Positions 1-9,870 of a stretch of DNA of 64,000 bases are shown piece after piece. The notes under the pieces were generated by a model. It saw nothing but the letters and a program-made list of their open reading frames with translations, made no database searches and was not told the DNA's origin. The stretch lies in assembly GCF_004345615.1 (NCBI RefSeq), contig NZ_SLWK01000014.1, positions 1 to 64,000 of the forward strand, read 5' to 3'. A program made the position numbers and the translations under genes. The stretch is from Natronoflexus pectinivorans (lineage in GTDB: Bacteria; Bacteroidota; Bacteroidia; Bacteroidales; Marinilabiliaceae). How positions within the stretch are numbered: position 1 is the first letter of the stretch; each line of letters starts with the position of its first letter.

Positions 1-336
1 GACAATTTCATGGACTTTTTGTTTTTTGAAATCTTCACTAAAATAACGTCTTGACTTTAACTTAAATTGTGACCGTCTATTTTTCATAAGTTTCAATTTT
101 TGAATTGTTTTAAAAATCGTTCAAAAACGGTCAACCTATTTCAGGACGGCACAGGAGGCGAAGAGTAACGAAGTCCCGCAACGCGGAACCGGAAGAAACC
201 CCATAACCATAAACCTTAAACTCTTTAACCCTTTTAATCTGTAACCTCAAAAACAAACCATCAACAATCAACCCTGTTACCTTGTCACCTTGTCACCCTG
301 TTACCTTACAACCAAAAACCATTCAACCATAAAACC
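1..336. other. Non-coding leader ahead of modB
   Basis: I see no protein-like frame here. The last 80 bases before modB carry short imperfect repeats built on CCTTGTCAC and CCTGTTACC (about 271-310). The molybdate-binding protein gene modA would be expected upstream of modB but is not in the window. It could lie just before base 1 or elsewhere. Confidence 0.5.
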
Positions 337-1017
337 ATGTCCACCCCATTCACTGAAACTCTGATTTTAACTGCCAAACTCGCAATTTACACCACTGTAA
401 TATTGTTGGTTATTGGTATGCCCATCAGTTATTTCCTGGCATTCTCGCGTTTCAGATTTAAACCAGTTGTTGAAGCGCTGGTGAGCATGCCCCTGGTGTT
501 GCCCCCATCGGTCATTGGATATTACATTTTGGTAGCATACAGCCCAAACTATTGGTTTGGCAGCTTTTTAAGTGATGTGTTTGATGTTCACCTGGCTTTT
601 TCGTTCGAAGGGATACTGATAGCTTCTGTTGTTTTTAGTGTCCCATTTATGGTACAACCTCTTACGAACGGTTTACGGGGAATACCCGTAAACTTGCGGG
701 AAGCATCATACACTCTTGGAAAATCAAAAGCAGAAACATTCTTCAGAGTACTCATCCCAAACATTAAACCATCACTCATTACTGCCATAGCTTTAACATT
801 TGCCCATTGCATTGGCGAATTTGGCATCATACTGATGGTGGGAGGCAATATTCCCGGCGAAACACGTGTGGCCTCCATTGCCATATACGATGAAGTACAG
901 GGATTGAATTTTGATATGGCCAATCGTTATGCCCTCACCCTGTTTCTCATCTCTTTTGTGATTCTGACTTTAATTTACACCATTAACCGGAGGAGTAAAA
1001 CATGGAAAATGATGTGA
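337..1017 (+). CDS. modB: Molybdate ABC transporter permease ModB
   Basis: Inner-membrane permease of the molybdate importer; it forms the channel that ModC powers and ModA feeds. The 226-residue protein is almost entirely hydrophobic segments, as expected for a five-to-six-helix ModB. The cytoplasmic EAA-type loop that docks the ATPase lies at about residues 122-141 (REASYTLGKSKAE...). The GEFGIILMVGG stretch at 160-170, followed by NIPGETRVAS, is typical of molybdate rather than sulfate permeases. It overlaps modC by 16 bases, so the two are translationally coupled. No modA is visible. Tungstate as substrate cannot be excluded from the permease alone. Confidence 0.93.
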   Translation: MSTPFTETLILTAKLAIYTTVILLVIGMPISYFLAFSRFRFKPVVEALVSMPLVLPPSVIGYYILVAYSPNYWFGSFLSDVFDVHLAFSFEGILIASVVFSVPFMVQPLTNGLRGIPVNLREASYTLGKSKAETFFRVLIPNIKPSLITAIALTFAHCIGEFGIILMVGGNIPGETRVASIAIYDEVQGLNFDMANRYALTLFLISFVILTLIYTINRRSKTWKMM

Positions 1018-1892
1018 TTACCATTGATGTGCAAAAAGAACTGATTTCAGCCTCCGGCCGCATGCAATTAAACATCAGCACCGTTGTGCCAATGGGTGAA
1101 TTGGTTGTGCTATTTGGAGAATCGGGAGCCGGAAAAACCACTTTGCTGCGAATGATTGCCGGATTAACCAAACCCGACAAAGGGTTTATAAAAGTGGGGA
1201 ATTCTGTCTGGTTCGATTCAAAAAAAGGCATTAATAAATCGCCCCAGGAACGTAACATTGGATTTGTTTTTCAGGATTATGCGCTTTTTCCGAACATGAC
1301 CATATTTGGCAATGTGGCTTATGGACAAAATCGCAGAGATGAAGCTTTGGTGAATAAACTTCTTGCAAAATTCGGTTTAACCGAATTTGCAGCCAGAAAG
1401 CCCGACAAATTATCGGGAGGCCAAAAACAGCGCGTTGCACTGGCAAGAGCCCTTGCCCGGAAACCTGACTTCCTGCTGCTGGATGAACCATTGTCGGCAC
1501 TGGATTCAAGCATCCGAACATCGCTCCAAAATGAAATATTAAAAGCCCATTCCATTACCAATGCCACAACCCTTTTGGTGAGTCACGACCTCACAGAGGT
1601 TTTTCGTTTGGCTCAAAAGGTTATTAAAATAGAAAACGGCAAAATTACCGGAACCGGAAAACCCGACGACATATTTCTGAACAACAGCATAAGCGGCAAA
1701 GTACAAATCACCGGGAACATTGTAAAAATTCAAAAACAGGACACCTTTTATCTGCTCACCGTAGTTACAGGCATGAACCAAATAGTAAAGGTAACCGCTT
1801 TTGAAAACGAAATCCATGATTTGGCCGAAGGCGACAAAATCATGGTTTTCTCAAAGGCATTTAATCCGCTTATTATGAAAGTTCAGAATTAG
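1002..1892 (+). CDS. modC: Molybdate ABC transporter ATP-binding protein ModC
   Basis: Cytoplasmic ATPase that energises ModB. Residues 1-220 form a complete ABC domain: Walker A GESGAGKT at 39-46, Q-loop in VFQDYALFP at about 89-97, signature LSGGQKQR at 137-144, Walker B LLLDEP at 158-163 and an H-loop in LVSHD. Residues from about 225 to 296 look like a single TOBE/MOBE-type domain, which in ModC family members binds oxyanion and tunes activity. The length (296) is shorter than E. coli ModC, which carries two MOP units. The start overlaps the end of modB. Nothing downstream continues the operon. Confidence 0.92.
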   Translation: MENDVITIDVQKELISASGRMQLNISTVVPMGELVVLFGESGAGKTTLLRMIAGLTKPDKGFIKVGNSVWFDSKKGINKSPQERNIGFVFQDYALFPNMTIFGNVAYGQNRRDEALVNKLLAKFGLTEFAARKPDKLSGGQKQRVALARALARKPDFLLLDEPLSALDSSIRTSLQNEILKAHSITNATTLLVSHDLTEVFRLAQKVIKIENGKITGTGKPDDIFLNNSISGKVQITGNIVKIQKQDTFYLLTVVTGMNQIVKVTAFENEIHDLAEGDKIMVFSKAFNPLIMKVQN

Positions 1893-2242
1893 TTAAAAAA
1901 AACTACACATAGAAGGGGGATAAGGTGACAACCGAAAGACTCAAAAACAGTGAGTTTTATATCAGCCCCACCCCGTCCATAAGGGCAAAACCGCCTTAAA
2001 ATTAGAAACTCACTCACATTATACGAATCCAACAGTATGTCCTTCCCGATGGGGCTGGGAGGTGAACACATAAAAAAGCAACTCCCCATTAGCCCATTGC
2101 GCTCATTGGGTTTACTTTGAGTCCATTGTGGTTAAAACTTATATGACTTATGTGGTTTAAATTGTACACCTAAAGCGTGCCGCGGTTCAATATGGTTGTT
2201 CTTTTTCTATTTTCTATCAACATTTGTCACCTACGGCGACAC
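1893..2242. other. Gene-free spacer between modC and the TlpA-like gene
   Basis: About 350 bases with stops in all frames. It has two GC-rich patches (around 1965-1990 and 2040-2065) containing CCCC...GGGG-type fragments, which may be worn copies of intergenic palindromes. I recognise no promoter or RNA. Confidence 0.4.
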
Positions 2243-2269
2243 AAAAAACGCCCCGATTACAAATCGGCG
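2243..2269 (-). terminator. Rho-independent terminator of the TlpA-like gene
   Basis: On the minus strand, CGCCGATT and AATCGGGGCG form a stem with a TGT loop, followed at once by six T. The stem overlaps the stop codon of the minus-strand gene, which suits a terminator for that gene. Confidence 0.75.
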
Positions 2270-3384
2270 TGAACCAAGTCTGATTCACTATTAAAAATCT
2301 CTTCCAAACGAGTACTTAACTCCTCCCCCCTTAAGTCTTCAGCAATAATCACCCCTTCTTTATCCAGAAGATACATCTTAGGAACATATTGGACTTTATA
2401 GGTCATTGGGATGTCTCCATCAAAACCTTGCAAATCAGAAAGAGTCCTCCAAGTCATATTGTAGTTTTCAACTGTTCTTTTCCAGCTATCACGATTTCTG
2501 TCAAGAAAAACATTAACTATCTCAAATTCCTTTTCCTGAAACTTTTCATAATTCTTAACAAGAGTTGGAATTTCCATTACACAACCGCCACACCCCGAAC
2601 CCCAGAATCCCAACAACACATATTTACCTCTAAAATCACTAAGGCTATAACTATTTCCATCTAAATCGGGCAAAGTAAAATCAATGGCCGGGTCACCAAT
2701 TTCCAAATCATGGCTAAGTGTTAAAAACCTCTCGATATTTCTGCCAAACTCTGAATCTTTTACATCAGAACTAAATGAATCGTACAATTCTTCTATCACC
2801 TCGTTAGGGTATCCAGCCATATAACTATTTAGCATATATGCTGAATACAGATATGAGGGATTTGAACGAATAAACTCTAAAGATATCTCATTAGTTCTAT
2901 TATGCAAATCTCGAATCGTTTCAGAGATGGCTGTTCGTTGCTCAACATCATCATAAGGAAGTGAGTCAAATACGTTCCATAAACTATCTATCTTAGCCAT
3001 ATATGGATTTGTATATGAATCTAGTTGAGCCTTCTGATTCTGAATTTCAGACCCCGTGACAAGTGCCTCTCTAAAACGTTCATTTTCAATTACAATTTCA
3101 ACAGAATTGCCCTCTTTCCAAAAATCAATATATAGAAAATCATTTTGATTTTGAAAGCCATTATGTAACAAAAAAACCTCAGGAGAGGAATTCTCCACTA
3201 TAAACTGCAGCTTGCCATTTACAATATATCCCGAATCAATGTTTTGCTGAAGGTTTCGGCTGTATAGGTACAAAACGACACCATCGTCTAACCCCTTAGC
3301 CAAAATATTAATTTCGTCGTTATTAGAAGGAGAACTGCATGACAACAAAACTCCCAAAGCAAAAGCAATTACTAAATTTCTCAT
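2257..3384 (-). CDS. TlpA-like thiol-disulfide oxidoreductase lipoprotein
   Basis: Predicted envelope lipoprotein of 375 residues. The N-terminus is a signal peptide ending in a lipobox with Cys16 (VLLSC). Residues about 25-125 resemble the DUF4369 beta domain that precedes thioredoxin folds in Bacteroidota. Residues about 228-365 are an AhpC/TSA/thioredoxin-like domain with active-site motif C265-GG-C268 inside GFWGSGCGGC. The usual TlpA motif is CxPC or CGPC, so Gly in the third position is a modest deviation that would shift the redox potential. It is monocistronic with its own terminator. The partner protein is unknown. Roles known for the family include cytochrome maturation and general periplasmic disulfide reduction. 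Confidence 0.85.
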   Translation of the reverse strand: MRNLVIAFALGVLLSCSSPSNNDEINILAKGLDDGVVLYLYSRNLQQNIDSGYIVNGKLQFIVENSSPEVFLLHNGFQNQNDFLYIDFWKEGNSVEIVIENERFREALVTGSEIQNQKAQLDSYTNPYMAKIDSLWNVFDSLPYDDVEQRTAISETIRDLHNRTNEISLEFIRSNPSYLYSAYMLNSYMAGYPNEVIEELYDSFSSDVKDSEFGRNIERFLTLSHDLEIGDPAIDFTLPDLDGNSYSLSDFRGKYVLLGFWGSGCGGCVMEIPTLVKNYEKFQEKEFEIVNVFLDRNRDSWKRTVENYNMTWRTLSDLQGFDGDIPMTYKVQYVPKMYLLDKEGVIIAEDLRGEELSTRLEEIFNSESDLVHADL

Positions 3385-3491
3385 AATAATGAATTAAAGG
3401 TTAATGTTAATAAAAACATTAAAAAACGAAAAATATTTTACTTAACCAAAAAACAGCAATTACGGATAAGTAACAAATTAATTTATTCCCA

Positions 3492-3499
3492 TAAATTTG
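3492..3499 (+). promoter_or_regulatory. Bacteroidota -7 box for the AraC-type gene
   Basis: TAAATTTG matches the TAnnTTTG consensus exactly and lies 20 bases before the start codon. I see no good TTG at -33, so the call rests on one element. Confidence 0.4.
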
Positions 3500-3519
3500 T
3501 TTTAAGATAACAATACAGA

Positions 3520-4383
3520 ATGGGAAAAATGAGACCTGAAACCACCAACCATTACCAGCAAAGACTTAACAAAACGGTTGATTACATCAACCGGCATCTC
3601 AATCAGACCATTGACCTGGAAACCCTGTCAGCCGTTGCAGGAATCTCCTCTTACCACTTTCACCGTATTTTTAAAGCTTACATTGGAGAAACACCCGGAG
3701 GATTCATCTCTCGGCTTCGATTGGAAAAAGCAGCTCAATATCTACAGGTGAGTAAAAAAAACTTAACAGAAATCGCAGAATTAACCGGATATCAAAATCA
3801 ACATGCCTTATCAAAAGCCTTCAAAAAGCACTTTGGTGTTAATCCTTCGTCCTTTCGTAACATGCATAACTTTTTCACTTCGCATGTTAATTCGGGTAAA
3901 CATCCTGATGTTGAGCTGCATTCTGAAATCAGGCATGAAAACCATAAACAGTTGCTTTACATCAGAATAATTGACCAGTATGGAGCAAAATCATACAATG
4001 CAGCATGGGAAAAATTATTGAAATATGCTTCACAAAACGGTTGCCTGGACGGGACAAACGATTTCATCGGACTCAGTTTTGACGACCCAAACATCACCTC
4101 TCACGAAAGATGCAGATTTTATGCTTGTGTATCACTCAAAAAAAAGTTCAAACCGGAAGGAGAGTTTGGAATATACCATCTCAAAGAAGGAAAGTACTGT
4201 GTATTTACGCTAAAAGGTAGTTATTCAGGTCTGGCTGATTTATACAATGCCATATACCGGCAATGGTTGCCGTCTGCAAACTTTGAATTACGGGACTCCA
4301 TGTCGTTCGAAAAATACCTTAATTCGCCTGGTGGTGTTCCTGAAGAAGAGATATTAACAGAAATCTACATTCCAATTCAATAA
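3520..4383 (+). CDS. AraC-family regulator with GyrI-like effector domain
   Basis: DNA-binding transcription factor of 287 residues. Residues about 12-115 hold the two helix-turn-helices of the AraC family (TIDLETLSAVAGISSYHFHRIFK, then LTEIAELTGYQNQHALSKAFKKHFG). Residues about 130-287 match the GyrI/SbmC-like small-molecule-binding fold, as in Rob and SoxS-like multidrug regulators. DNA binding first and effector domain second is the Rob order. The next gene, a small zinc-ribbon protein, starts 18 bases downstream on the same strand and is probably co-transcribed. The ligand cannot be told from sequence. Confidence 0.88.
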   Translation: MGKMRPETTNHYQQRLNKTVDYINRHLNQTIDLETLSAVAGISSYHFHRIFKAYIGETPGGFISRLRLEKAAQYLQVSKKNLTEIAELTGYQNQHALSKAFKKHFGVNPSSFRNMHNFFTSHVNSGKHPDVELHSEIRHENHKQLLYIRIIDQYGAKSYNAAWEKLLKYASQNGCLDGTNDFIGLSFDDPNITSHERCRFYACVSLKKKFKPEGEFGIYHLKEGKYCVFTLKGSYSGLADLYNAIYRQWLPSANFELRDSMSFEKYLNSPGGVPEEEILTEIYIPIQ

Positions 4384-4400
4384 TCAAAACTAAACCAACC

Positions 4401-4667
4401 ATGAAGAAAACTTACAAATTCTGCCAAAGCTGCGGAATGCCAATGAAACAAGACCCCAAAGGAGGCGGGGTAAATGCCGATGGAACCATTAACCACAAAT
4501 ATTGCAGCTATTGCTACGAGGATGGCGACTATACTTTTAACGGAACTGCTGCCGAAATGCAGGAGTTTTGTCAAAATAAAATGCGAGAAATGGGGATGAA
4601 CAGGTTTTCAGCGTGGCTCTTCACCAGGGGGATTCCAAGATTGGAGAGATGGAACGCTGTTTCTTAG
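4401..4667 (+). CDS. Small zinc-ribbon protein
   Basis: 88 residues with the layout of the putative zinc ribbon family (PF12674-like). It has a CxxC pair in FCQSCGMPM near the N-terminus and a second in YCSYC around residues 35-38, followed by a short alpha-helical tail. The family commonly sits next to AraC/GyrI regulators or is fused to them, matching the gene 18 bases upstream. Its function is not established; metal binding is inferred from the four cysteines. It is cytoplasmic, with no signal peptide. Confidence 0.75.
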   Translation: MKKTYKFCQSCGMPMKQDPKGGGVNADGTINHKYCSYCYEDGDYTFNGTAAEMQEFCQNKMREMGMNRFSAWLFTRGIPRLERWNAVS

Positions 4668-4722
4668 AAGCGTAATTCCTCGCAGAGAACACAAAAAGCA
4701 CAAATATCTGTTTACATTAAGA

Positions 4723-4787
4723 TGTCAGGGCTAAGCCCTGACACACTCAATAATGAAATAGATATCAAGGGCCATGGCCTTGATATC
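4723..4787. terminator. Two palindromes between convergent genes
   Basis: TGTCAGGGCT and AGCCCTGACA flank a single A (4723-4743). GATATCAAGG and CCTTGATATC flank a 7-base loop (4761-4787). Both sit between the plus-strand zinc-ribbon gene and the minus-strand ankyrin gene. A bidirectional terminator is the simplest reading, though the T-tracts are weak. Confidence 0.5.
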
Positions 4788-4826
4788 AAAATCTTCCATC
4801 TCATCAAAAATAACATCTTCCTAAAA

Positions 4827-7800
4827 TTATAGATTATGAATTGTCTGATTTTCAAACTCAATAACAATATCAAACAGCCTTTGCCATGTGCCATAATCAT
4901 TCACATGCCTTAATAACGAGTTGGCGGCATTTGTACCTTCAAACCAACTGACACCAGCAGCCAACAATTGTCTAAACATAACTTCATGGTCAAATTCAAT
5001 TGTTTTTTTCAAAACAGAGTTCATGTTTATTGAATGCTCAAATTCAGGGTTTAGAAATACCTCTATAAAATTTTCGGGATTGTTACCAAGCACTACCGCT
5101 CTCACTATGTTTTGGGGGCGATTTGTAGAAGCAAGCAAATCAAAACGACTCCACCCGGCCATTTGAAGCAAGTCATAAACTTCATTGGTGGCGAAGGAAA
5201 ACAGTGCGAATGCCAAGCTCTGATTTTGCAAAAAATCAGAGGCTGGTTTTACTCCTGAATTGAGCAAGTCAATGGTTACCGACAAGTTCTTTTTGAGAAT
5301 AGCCGTATTAAGCAACCTCCAATTGTAGTAGTAATCATCGAACCCATCCAAATTACGAAAAGCATTTAACACGTCCATAGCTTCACAGGAAACAGCATAT
5401 TGAATGGCTCTTTCAAAACCAGATGCAAAGTAGGGTCCACGGTAATTTAACTGTTCTTCGCGCCACTCTGCCTTGGAGAGTTGATTCAACAAAATCAGTG
5501 ACAGTTCCACATCATCAAAAAAGATGGCTTTATTCAGAAGGTTGTAGTTGTTGCTTCCATAATCAACGGCAATAGTCCCGGATTCTATCAAATAATGCAA
5601 AATCTCTGTACGCTGATTGTTCATGGCCATATCGAACACAGAATAATATCCATGAATATTATCATCCAGATAGAGGTTCTCAAAATCTTCCCCGGCATCA
5701 ATGAGTGCAGAAACCAACTCCTTGTTTTGGTGCAAAACAGCCCACGTTACCGGGACTTTCCAAACTTCCCATGATGGTTCAACAAAATCAAGCCGATGTC
5801 TGTAATAGCGACTCTTGAAAGAAGCACCCTCGCTTAAAAGCCATTGTGCAATTTCTCCTCTATTGTTGAAAGCTGCCCAATTCAAAAGGCTGCATTCATG
5901 CCATTGGGTATCAGAGTCAAACTCACTACTGTCAATCAACTCTTTTACCCGATTAATGTCACCATTATAGATGCTGAAGAAGAGCTCCTTTATTTCTTTA
6001 CAGGCCGTAACATCATAATTCATGAGCAATAAGAATATTTCCGGGGTTCGATATTGAAGAGCCCTTGAATAGTTCCACATCAACTCCAATTCATTACCCT
6101 GTTGAGAATGTTTTGAAATAGCATATTTAAGAGCCTTTCGCATTTCAGAGGGAAGGGGCTTATACTCCTTAACAAAATCGAATCTTTCCTTTTCGGCTAT
6201 TGAATTATTGCCGGAAAATTGTTCTATTATTTTTACAATATTGTACTCGTAAATATTGTGACGATAGTAGGGAACCCGCTGCTCATAATCTCTTTCTTTA
6301 GTTGCTTTATGATTAATAAGCAGTTCCACCAACCCCTCCCTATCAACAAGTGCAGCAATATAAACCAAAGTCCCAGGGTTTGGTAACTCATGAGCTCTAT
6401 TAAACAATTCCTCTATGAATTCAAGGGGTTTTTCCCGAAAAACCCTCTTCATATAGTTACTGTTTTCATGTACATCAAAACTAAACCTGCTAAGCACCGA
6501 ATGGTCTTTTTCCAAAAGCTGCACAAGAGCTTTCGGAGTGTCACTTTTCATTGCCTGCTCAAGTTCTTCGGTATAATGTCTTATTTCCTGGTTCTCAAAA
6601 AACAAACTACTTTCCAATCCTCTTTGGGAGATATAAGTATTTAAACTTGTGTTTGAATTGAAAACCTGAAAAGCATCCATAGCCTCCGAGGGTATTATAA
6701 AATCCAAATCGGCACCAAAATGGATTAAAATTCGCGCTGTTTCATAATTTCTTTCAATTATGGCTGCCGCCAATGGCGACAACCCTATGGGTTGCGTTGT
6801 GCAATTAACATCTGCACCATGCAACAGAAGATATGCACAAACCACATCATACCCATAACGTGCAGCGTAATTGATGTATGACTCTGAAAATTCTTGTCTT
6901 CTGTATGATGAGATAATTATACCGTTTGGATCTACCCCATTCTGTAATTGCTCTTTAATTTCATGAATATTGCCGGATTTAATGGAATTTGCAAGTAATT
7001 CAGCTTGAAAATCTAACGGGGATAAAGGTTTGGCAGCTTTGCTTTGAAAAAGCGAAGCAATTTGATCTGCGTCTTGAATAAAAGGTTTCCTCAAAAGAAA
7101 TAGCTCGTATGCTGTCTGTCCTCTATTATCAGGAATATTTGGATCAAATCCTTTCTCCAGAAGGTAAGTGATTGCCTCTGAATCTCTTTGTTCTACAGCA
7201 TTATGAAGAAGAGTTTCTCCATCACGATTTCTAAACCCGAAAAATTCCGGGTTTTGATCAAACAAATAGTCCATCAACCATGACCAACTCAAAGGAATTA
7301 TCCACTCCCCAAAAATAGAGATGGCGAAGGTGACGTCGGTTCTAACAAGTTGCAGATGATTATCAAAAATATAACGGGCAAAATCCTCATTTTTACTCTT
7401 TACTGCCAGTTCAAAAAGAGGAGCGTTATACTTATTTTTGAGATGATAAAACGATTTTAGACGATGATCAGTATGCCCCATCCTTAACAACCTTTCATAT
7501 TCCAGTAACTCAATATGATATTTAAAAATATCATATTGGCTGTGAAGATACCGCAACGACAATGGAGAAAAATCGAAATCCTCGTTCTCTTCAAAATAGC
7601 GAATGACCTCACTATTTTCCATTTTCCCAAGAAAACTGCCGGCAAGAACGATTTCCAAGGCCTCTTGACTGCCTGCCTCAAAAAGAAAATAAAGCACATC
7701 TTTTAAATCGGGATTTGACTCTTCTTTCATCACATCTTCCGCAATGATTAGTTCAACTAAAAACAAATTATCAAACTTTATTGCTAAAAAAAGTAAATTC

Positions 7801-9581
7801 ACAAGCATTTCCTCATCAACCTCATCCGCAAGTAAACCATACATCTCCGCCACCAAATCATCGGATCCAAAGGCAAAAATCCATCCTGGCAAGGACTCTG
7901 CTGCATAAAAAGCCTTTAAAGACCTGTTACTAATACTAAAAGGAGTATATCGATACATCAATCCATCAAAAACAGGAGGATAGAGCATGAGATTTGCACC
8001 TAAATCATCTCTGTTGTTTATTAAAAAACTTATGAAATCATCGTTTTCTGCTTTAAGAAGGATGGAAACCGGGAAAGGGGCTTCGCTCACATCATTCAAA
8101 TCAAAACCTTTTGCCAAAAGCAGATTTAGCAATTCCAAATCTGCATTCCAAAAGGCTACTACCATAAGATCAGAGATTCTATCTGAAAGATTCAATTCGT
8201 CCCAATAACCATCTAATGAGATGTTATTGGGATTCATTGCCAAGGCAAATGACTGATTCTCGCTAATTGAAAAACCATCAGACTTATTAATGCTTGCAAT
8301 GGCCAAATCAATCATGGCATCATTTCCAAAAGCAAGAATTAGGTCAAAAAATGAAACTCCAATCACCCCGGAATTGAAGAGATCATAACCTTGATTAATA
8401 AAACGACGCAATCTTCTGGTTTCACTGTTAATAATTGCCAGTGCTATATCAAAGAACAGTTCTTTTTCATTTACTCCACTTCGTGGTATCGTCTTTTTGA
8501 TAAGTGGAATATAAAATCTTAAGAAATCGACAGGCTCAATATTAAAAGAATAGAGGGCATACAGACTAAATTCAAAATCAACACCTTCAACTGTATCAAT
8601 TAAACCATGCTCAACCAAGCTCTGCAAAATAGCAGGATTGAAAATATATAAATCGTCGCTTTTTTGTGATACCATTTCATTCCCAATAAAGCTACCCACC
8701 AAATAGTCTATAACATTCATTCCTCCGTGGTTGGAAACCACATAAAAAAAACCCTCTGTAAACAACTCCGGTTGACTCTGAAGCAAAAGCTCAACAAATT
8801 CCACCCGGTCGAGATAAACAGCCAGACTCACTAAACTCTTTAATTCACCGGAAAAATATATGTTGCTGCTAAAAGCATATTGATTACTGATTGATAAATC
8901 TCTGTCATTTTTAACTATTTCCAAAAAATCCAAAACCCGGCTCAATGGTTCAACCATTGCATGCTTATTACCATTAATAATTTGAGTAATCAAATTATTA
9001 ATATCCTTTTCATACTGCCTCACTAATGGGATTGGAAATGATGTAATCTCTCCATCTGAATAGTGTCGGAGCCATTGCAATAGCTCCGGGTCATTTATCC
9101 AATCTTTATCTTCCGAAGAGAAGAGAATGTAAAATTTAGGAAGAATTTCATTCCTTTGGTTTTTAATGGTTCTTAAATCAGGCTCGTGCCCGATATTCAT
9201 TAACTTATAGATTATTAATGTACTGTAATCAAAATAATCCAAAGCAGGGTGATTTATGAGTTTTTCAATGGTTCCATCTTCGCTGACATAGGTTAAAGGT
9301 GGCTCATAGCCATTTTGCAACAAAAAATAGAAAACAGCGTAATTTCCCCTATTCAATGCTTCAAGAATTGCTTCGTGGGACAAACCGGCTTGATAAAGCT
9401 CGAAAATAATTGAGTAATAATAATCACTCCCGGCTACATATCCGGGACTAACAAGCTCTCTATAAAGTGCATTCCTCTCTTCCAATGTCATCTCAGAAAG
9501 ATGTTCTTCGGATTGATTCTCAATAGAGTAAGAAGCTAAAGAAATTAGCACGAAAAACAGTAGGATAGATTGTTTAATCAT
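4827..9581 (-). CDS. Giant secreted ankyrin-repeat protein (1584 aa)
   Basis: The N-terminus (MIKQSILLFFVLISLASYS) is a Sec signal peptide without a clear lipobox, so the protein is probably periplasmic or secreted. The rest is a long solenoid of ankyrin-like units. The clearest canonical repeats are DGETLLHNAVEQRDSEAITYLLEKGFDPN (about residues 790-820) and LSPLAAAIIERNYETARILIHFGADLD (about 935-960). Many other units are strongly diverged but keep the spacing and the LLxxG/A turn. I see no transmembrane segment, enzyme domain or C-terminal sorting domain. It is a single gene in one frame with no partner nearby. The role is unknown; protein binding is inferred from the fold. It is unusually long for a bacterial ankyrin protein. 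Confidence 0.85.
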   Translation of the reverse strand: MIKQSILLFFVLISLASYSIENQSEEHLSEMTLEERNALYRELVSPGYVAGSDYYYSIIFELYQAGLSHEAILEALNRGNYAVFYFLLQNGYEPPLTYVSEDGTIEKLINHPALDYFDYSTLIIYKLMNIGHEPDLRTIKNQRNEILPKFYILFSSEDKDWINDPELLQWLRHYSDGEITSFPIPLVRQYEKDINNLITQIINGNKHAMVEPLSRVLDFLEIVKNDRDLSISNQYAFSSNIYFSGELKSLVSLAVYLDRVEFVELLLQSQPELFTEGFFYVVSNHGGMNVIDYLVGSFIGNEMVSQKSDDLYIFNPAILQSLVEHGLIDTVEGVDFEFSLYALYSFNIEPVDFLRFYIPLIKKTIPRSGVNEKELFFDIALAIINSETRRLRRFINQGYDLFNSGVIGVSFFDLILAFGNDAMIDLAIASINKSDGFSISENQSFALAMNPNNISLDGYWDELNLSDRISDLMVVAFWNADLELLNLLLAKGFDLNDVSEAPFPVSILLKAENDDFISFLINNRDDLGANLMLYPPVFDGLMYRYTPFSISNRSLKAFYAAESLPGWIFAFGSDDLVAEMYGLLADEVDEEMLVNLLFLAIKFDNLFLVELIIAEDVMKEESNPDLKDVLYFLFEAGSQEALEIVLAGSFLGKMENSEVIRYFEENEDFDFSPLSLRYLHSQYDIFKYHIELLEYERLLRMGHTDHRLKSFYHLKNKYNAPLFELAVKSKNEDFARYIFDNHLQLVRTDVTFAISIFGEWIIPLSWSWLMDYLFDQNPEFFGFRNRDGETLLHNAVEQRDSEAITYLLEKGFDPNIPDNRGQTAYELFLLRKPFIQDADQIASLFQSKAAKPLSPLDFQAELLANSIKSGNIHEIKEQLQNGVDPNGIIISSYRRQEFSESYINYAARYGYDVVCAYLLLHGADVNCTTQPIGLSPLAAAIIERNYETARILIHFGADLDFIIPSEAMDAFQVFNSNTSLNTYISQRGLESSLFFENQEIRHYTEELEQAMKSDTPKALVQLLEKDHSVLSRFSFDVHENSNYMKRVFREKPLEFIEELFNRAHELPNPGTLVYIAALVDREGLVELLINHKATKERDYEQRVPYYRHNIYEYNIVKIIEQFSGNNSIAEKERFDFVKEYKPLPSEMRKALKYAISKHSQQGNELELMWNYSRALQYRTPEIFLLLMNYDVTACKEIKELFFSIYNGDINRVKELIDSSEFDSDTQWHECSLLNWAAFNNRGEIAQWLLSEGASFKSRYYRHRLDFVEPSWEVWKVPVTWAVLHQNKELVSALIDAGEDFENLYLDDNIHGYYSVFDMAMNNQRTEILHYLIESGTIAVDYGSNNYNLLNKAIFFDDVELSLILLNQLSKAEWREEQLNYRGPYFASGFERAIQYAVSCEAMDVLNAFRNLDGFDDYYYNWRLLNTAILKKNLSVTIDLLNSGVKPASDFLQNQSLAFALFSFATNEVYDLLQMAGWSRFDLLASTNRPQNIVRAVVLGNNPENFIEVFLNPEFEHSINMNSVLKKTIEFDHEVMFRQLLAAGVSWFEGTNAANSLLRHVNDYGTWQRLFDIVIEFENQTIHNL

Positions 9582-9870
9582 TCTGTGTTCGGTTAAAGTT
9601 TTTTACAATTAAATAATCGTCATTAATAACAGCATCCAACAGCTTATTATTTCAATAATCATCATACAGATTGATATTACTTCCGGCTTTTTTCAAATGT
9701 ATTTCAATGCTACCAACTGACATGATTGATTTTAAGAGCTCTTCCCCGAAAAATCTAAACAAAAAAAGAAAAAGATAAGGAAGAAAGAAAAAAAAGTCCT
9801 TAACATTGCAGAATAGTTAGGGGATTTAAGAATTCTTCGCTAAGATATTAAAAGGTGGCCGATTAACAAA

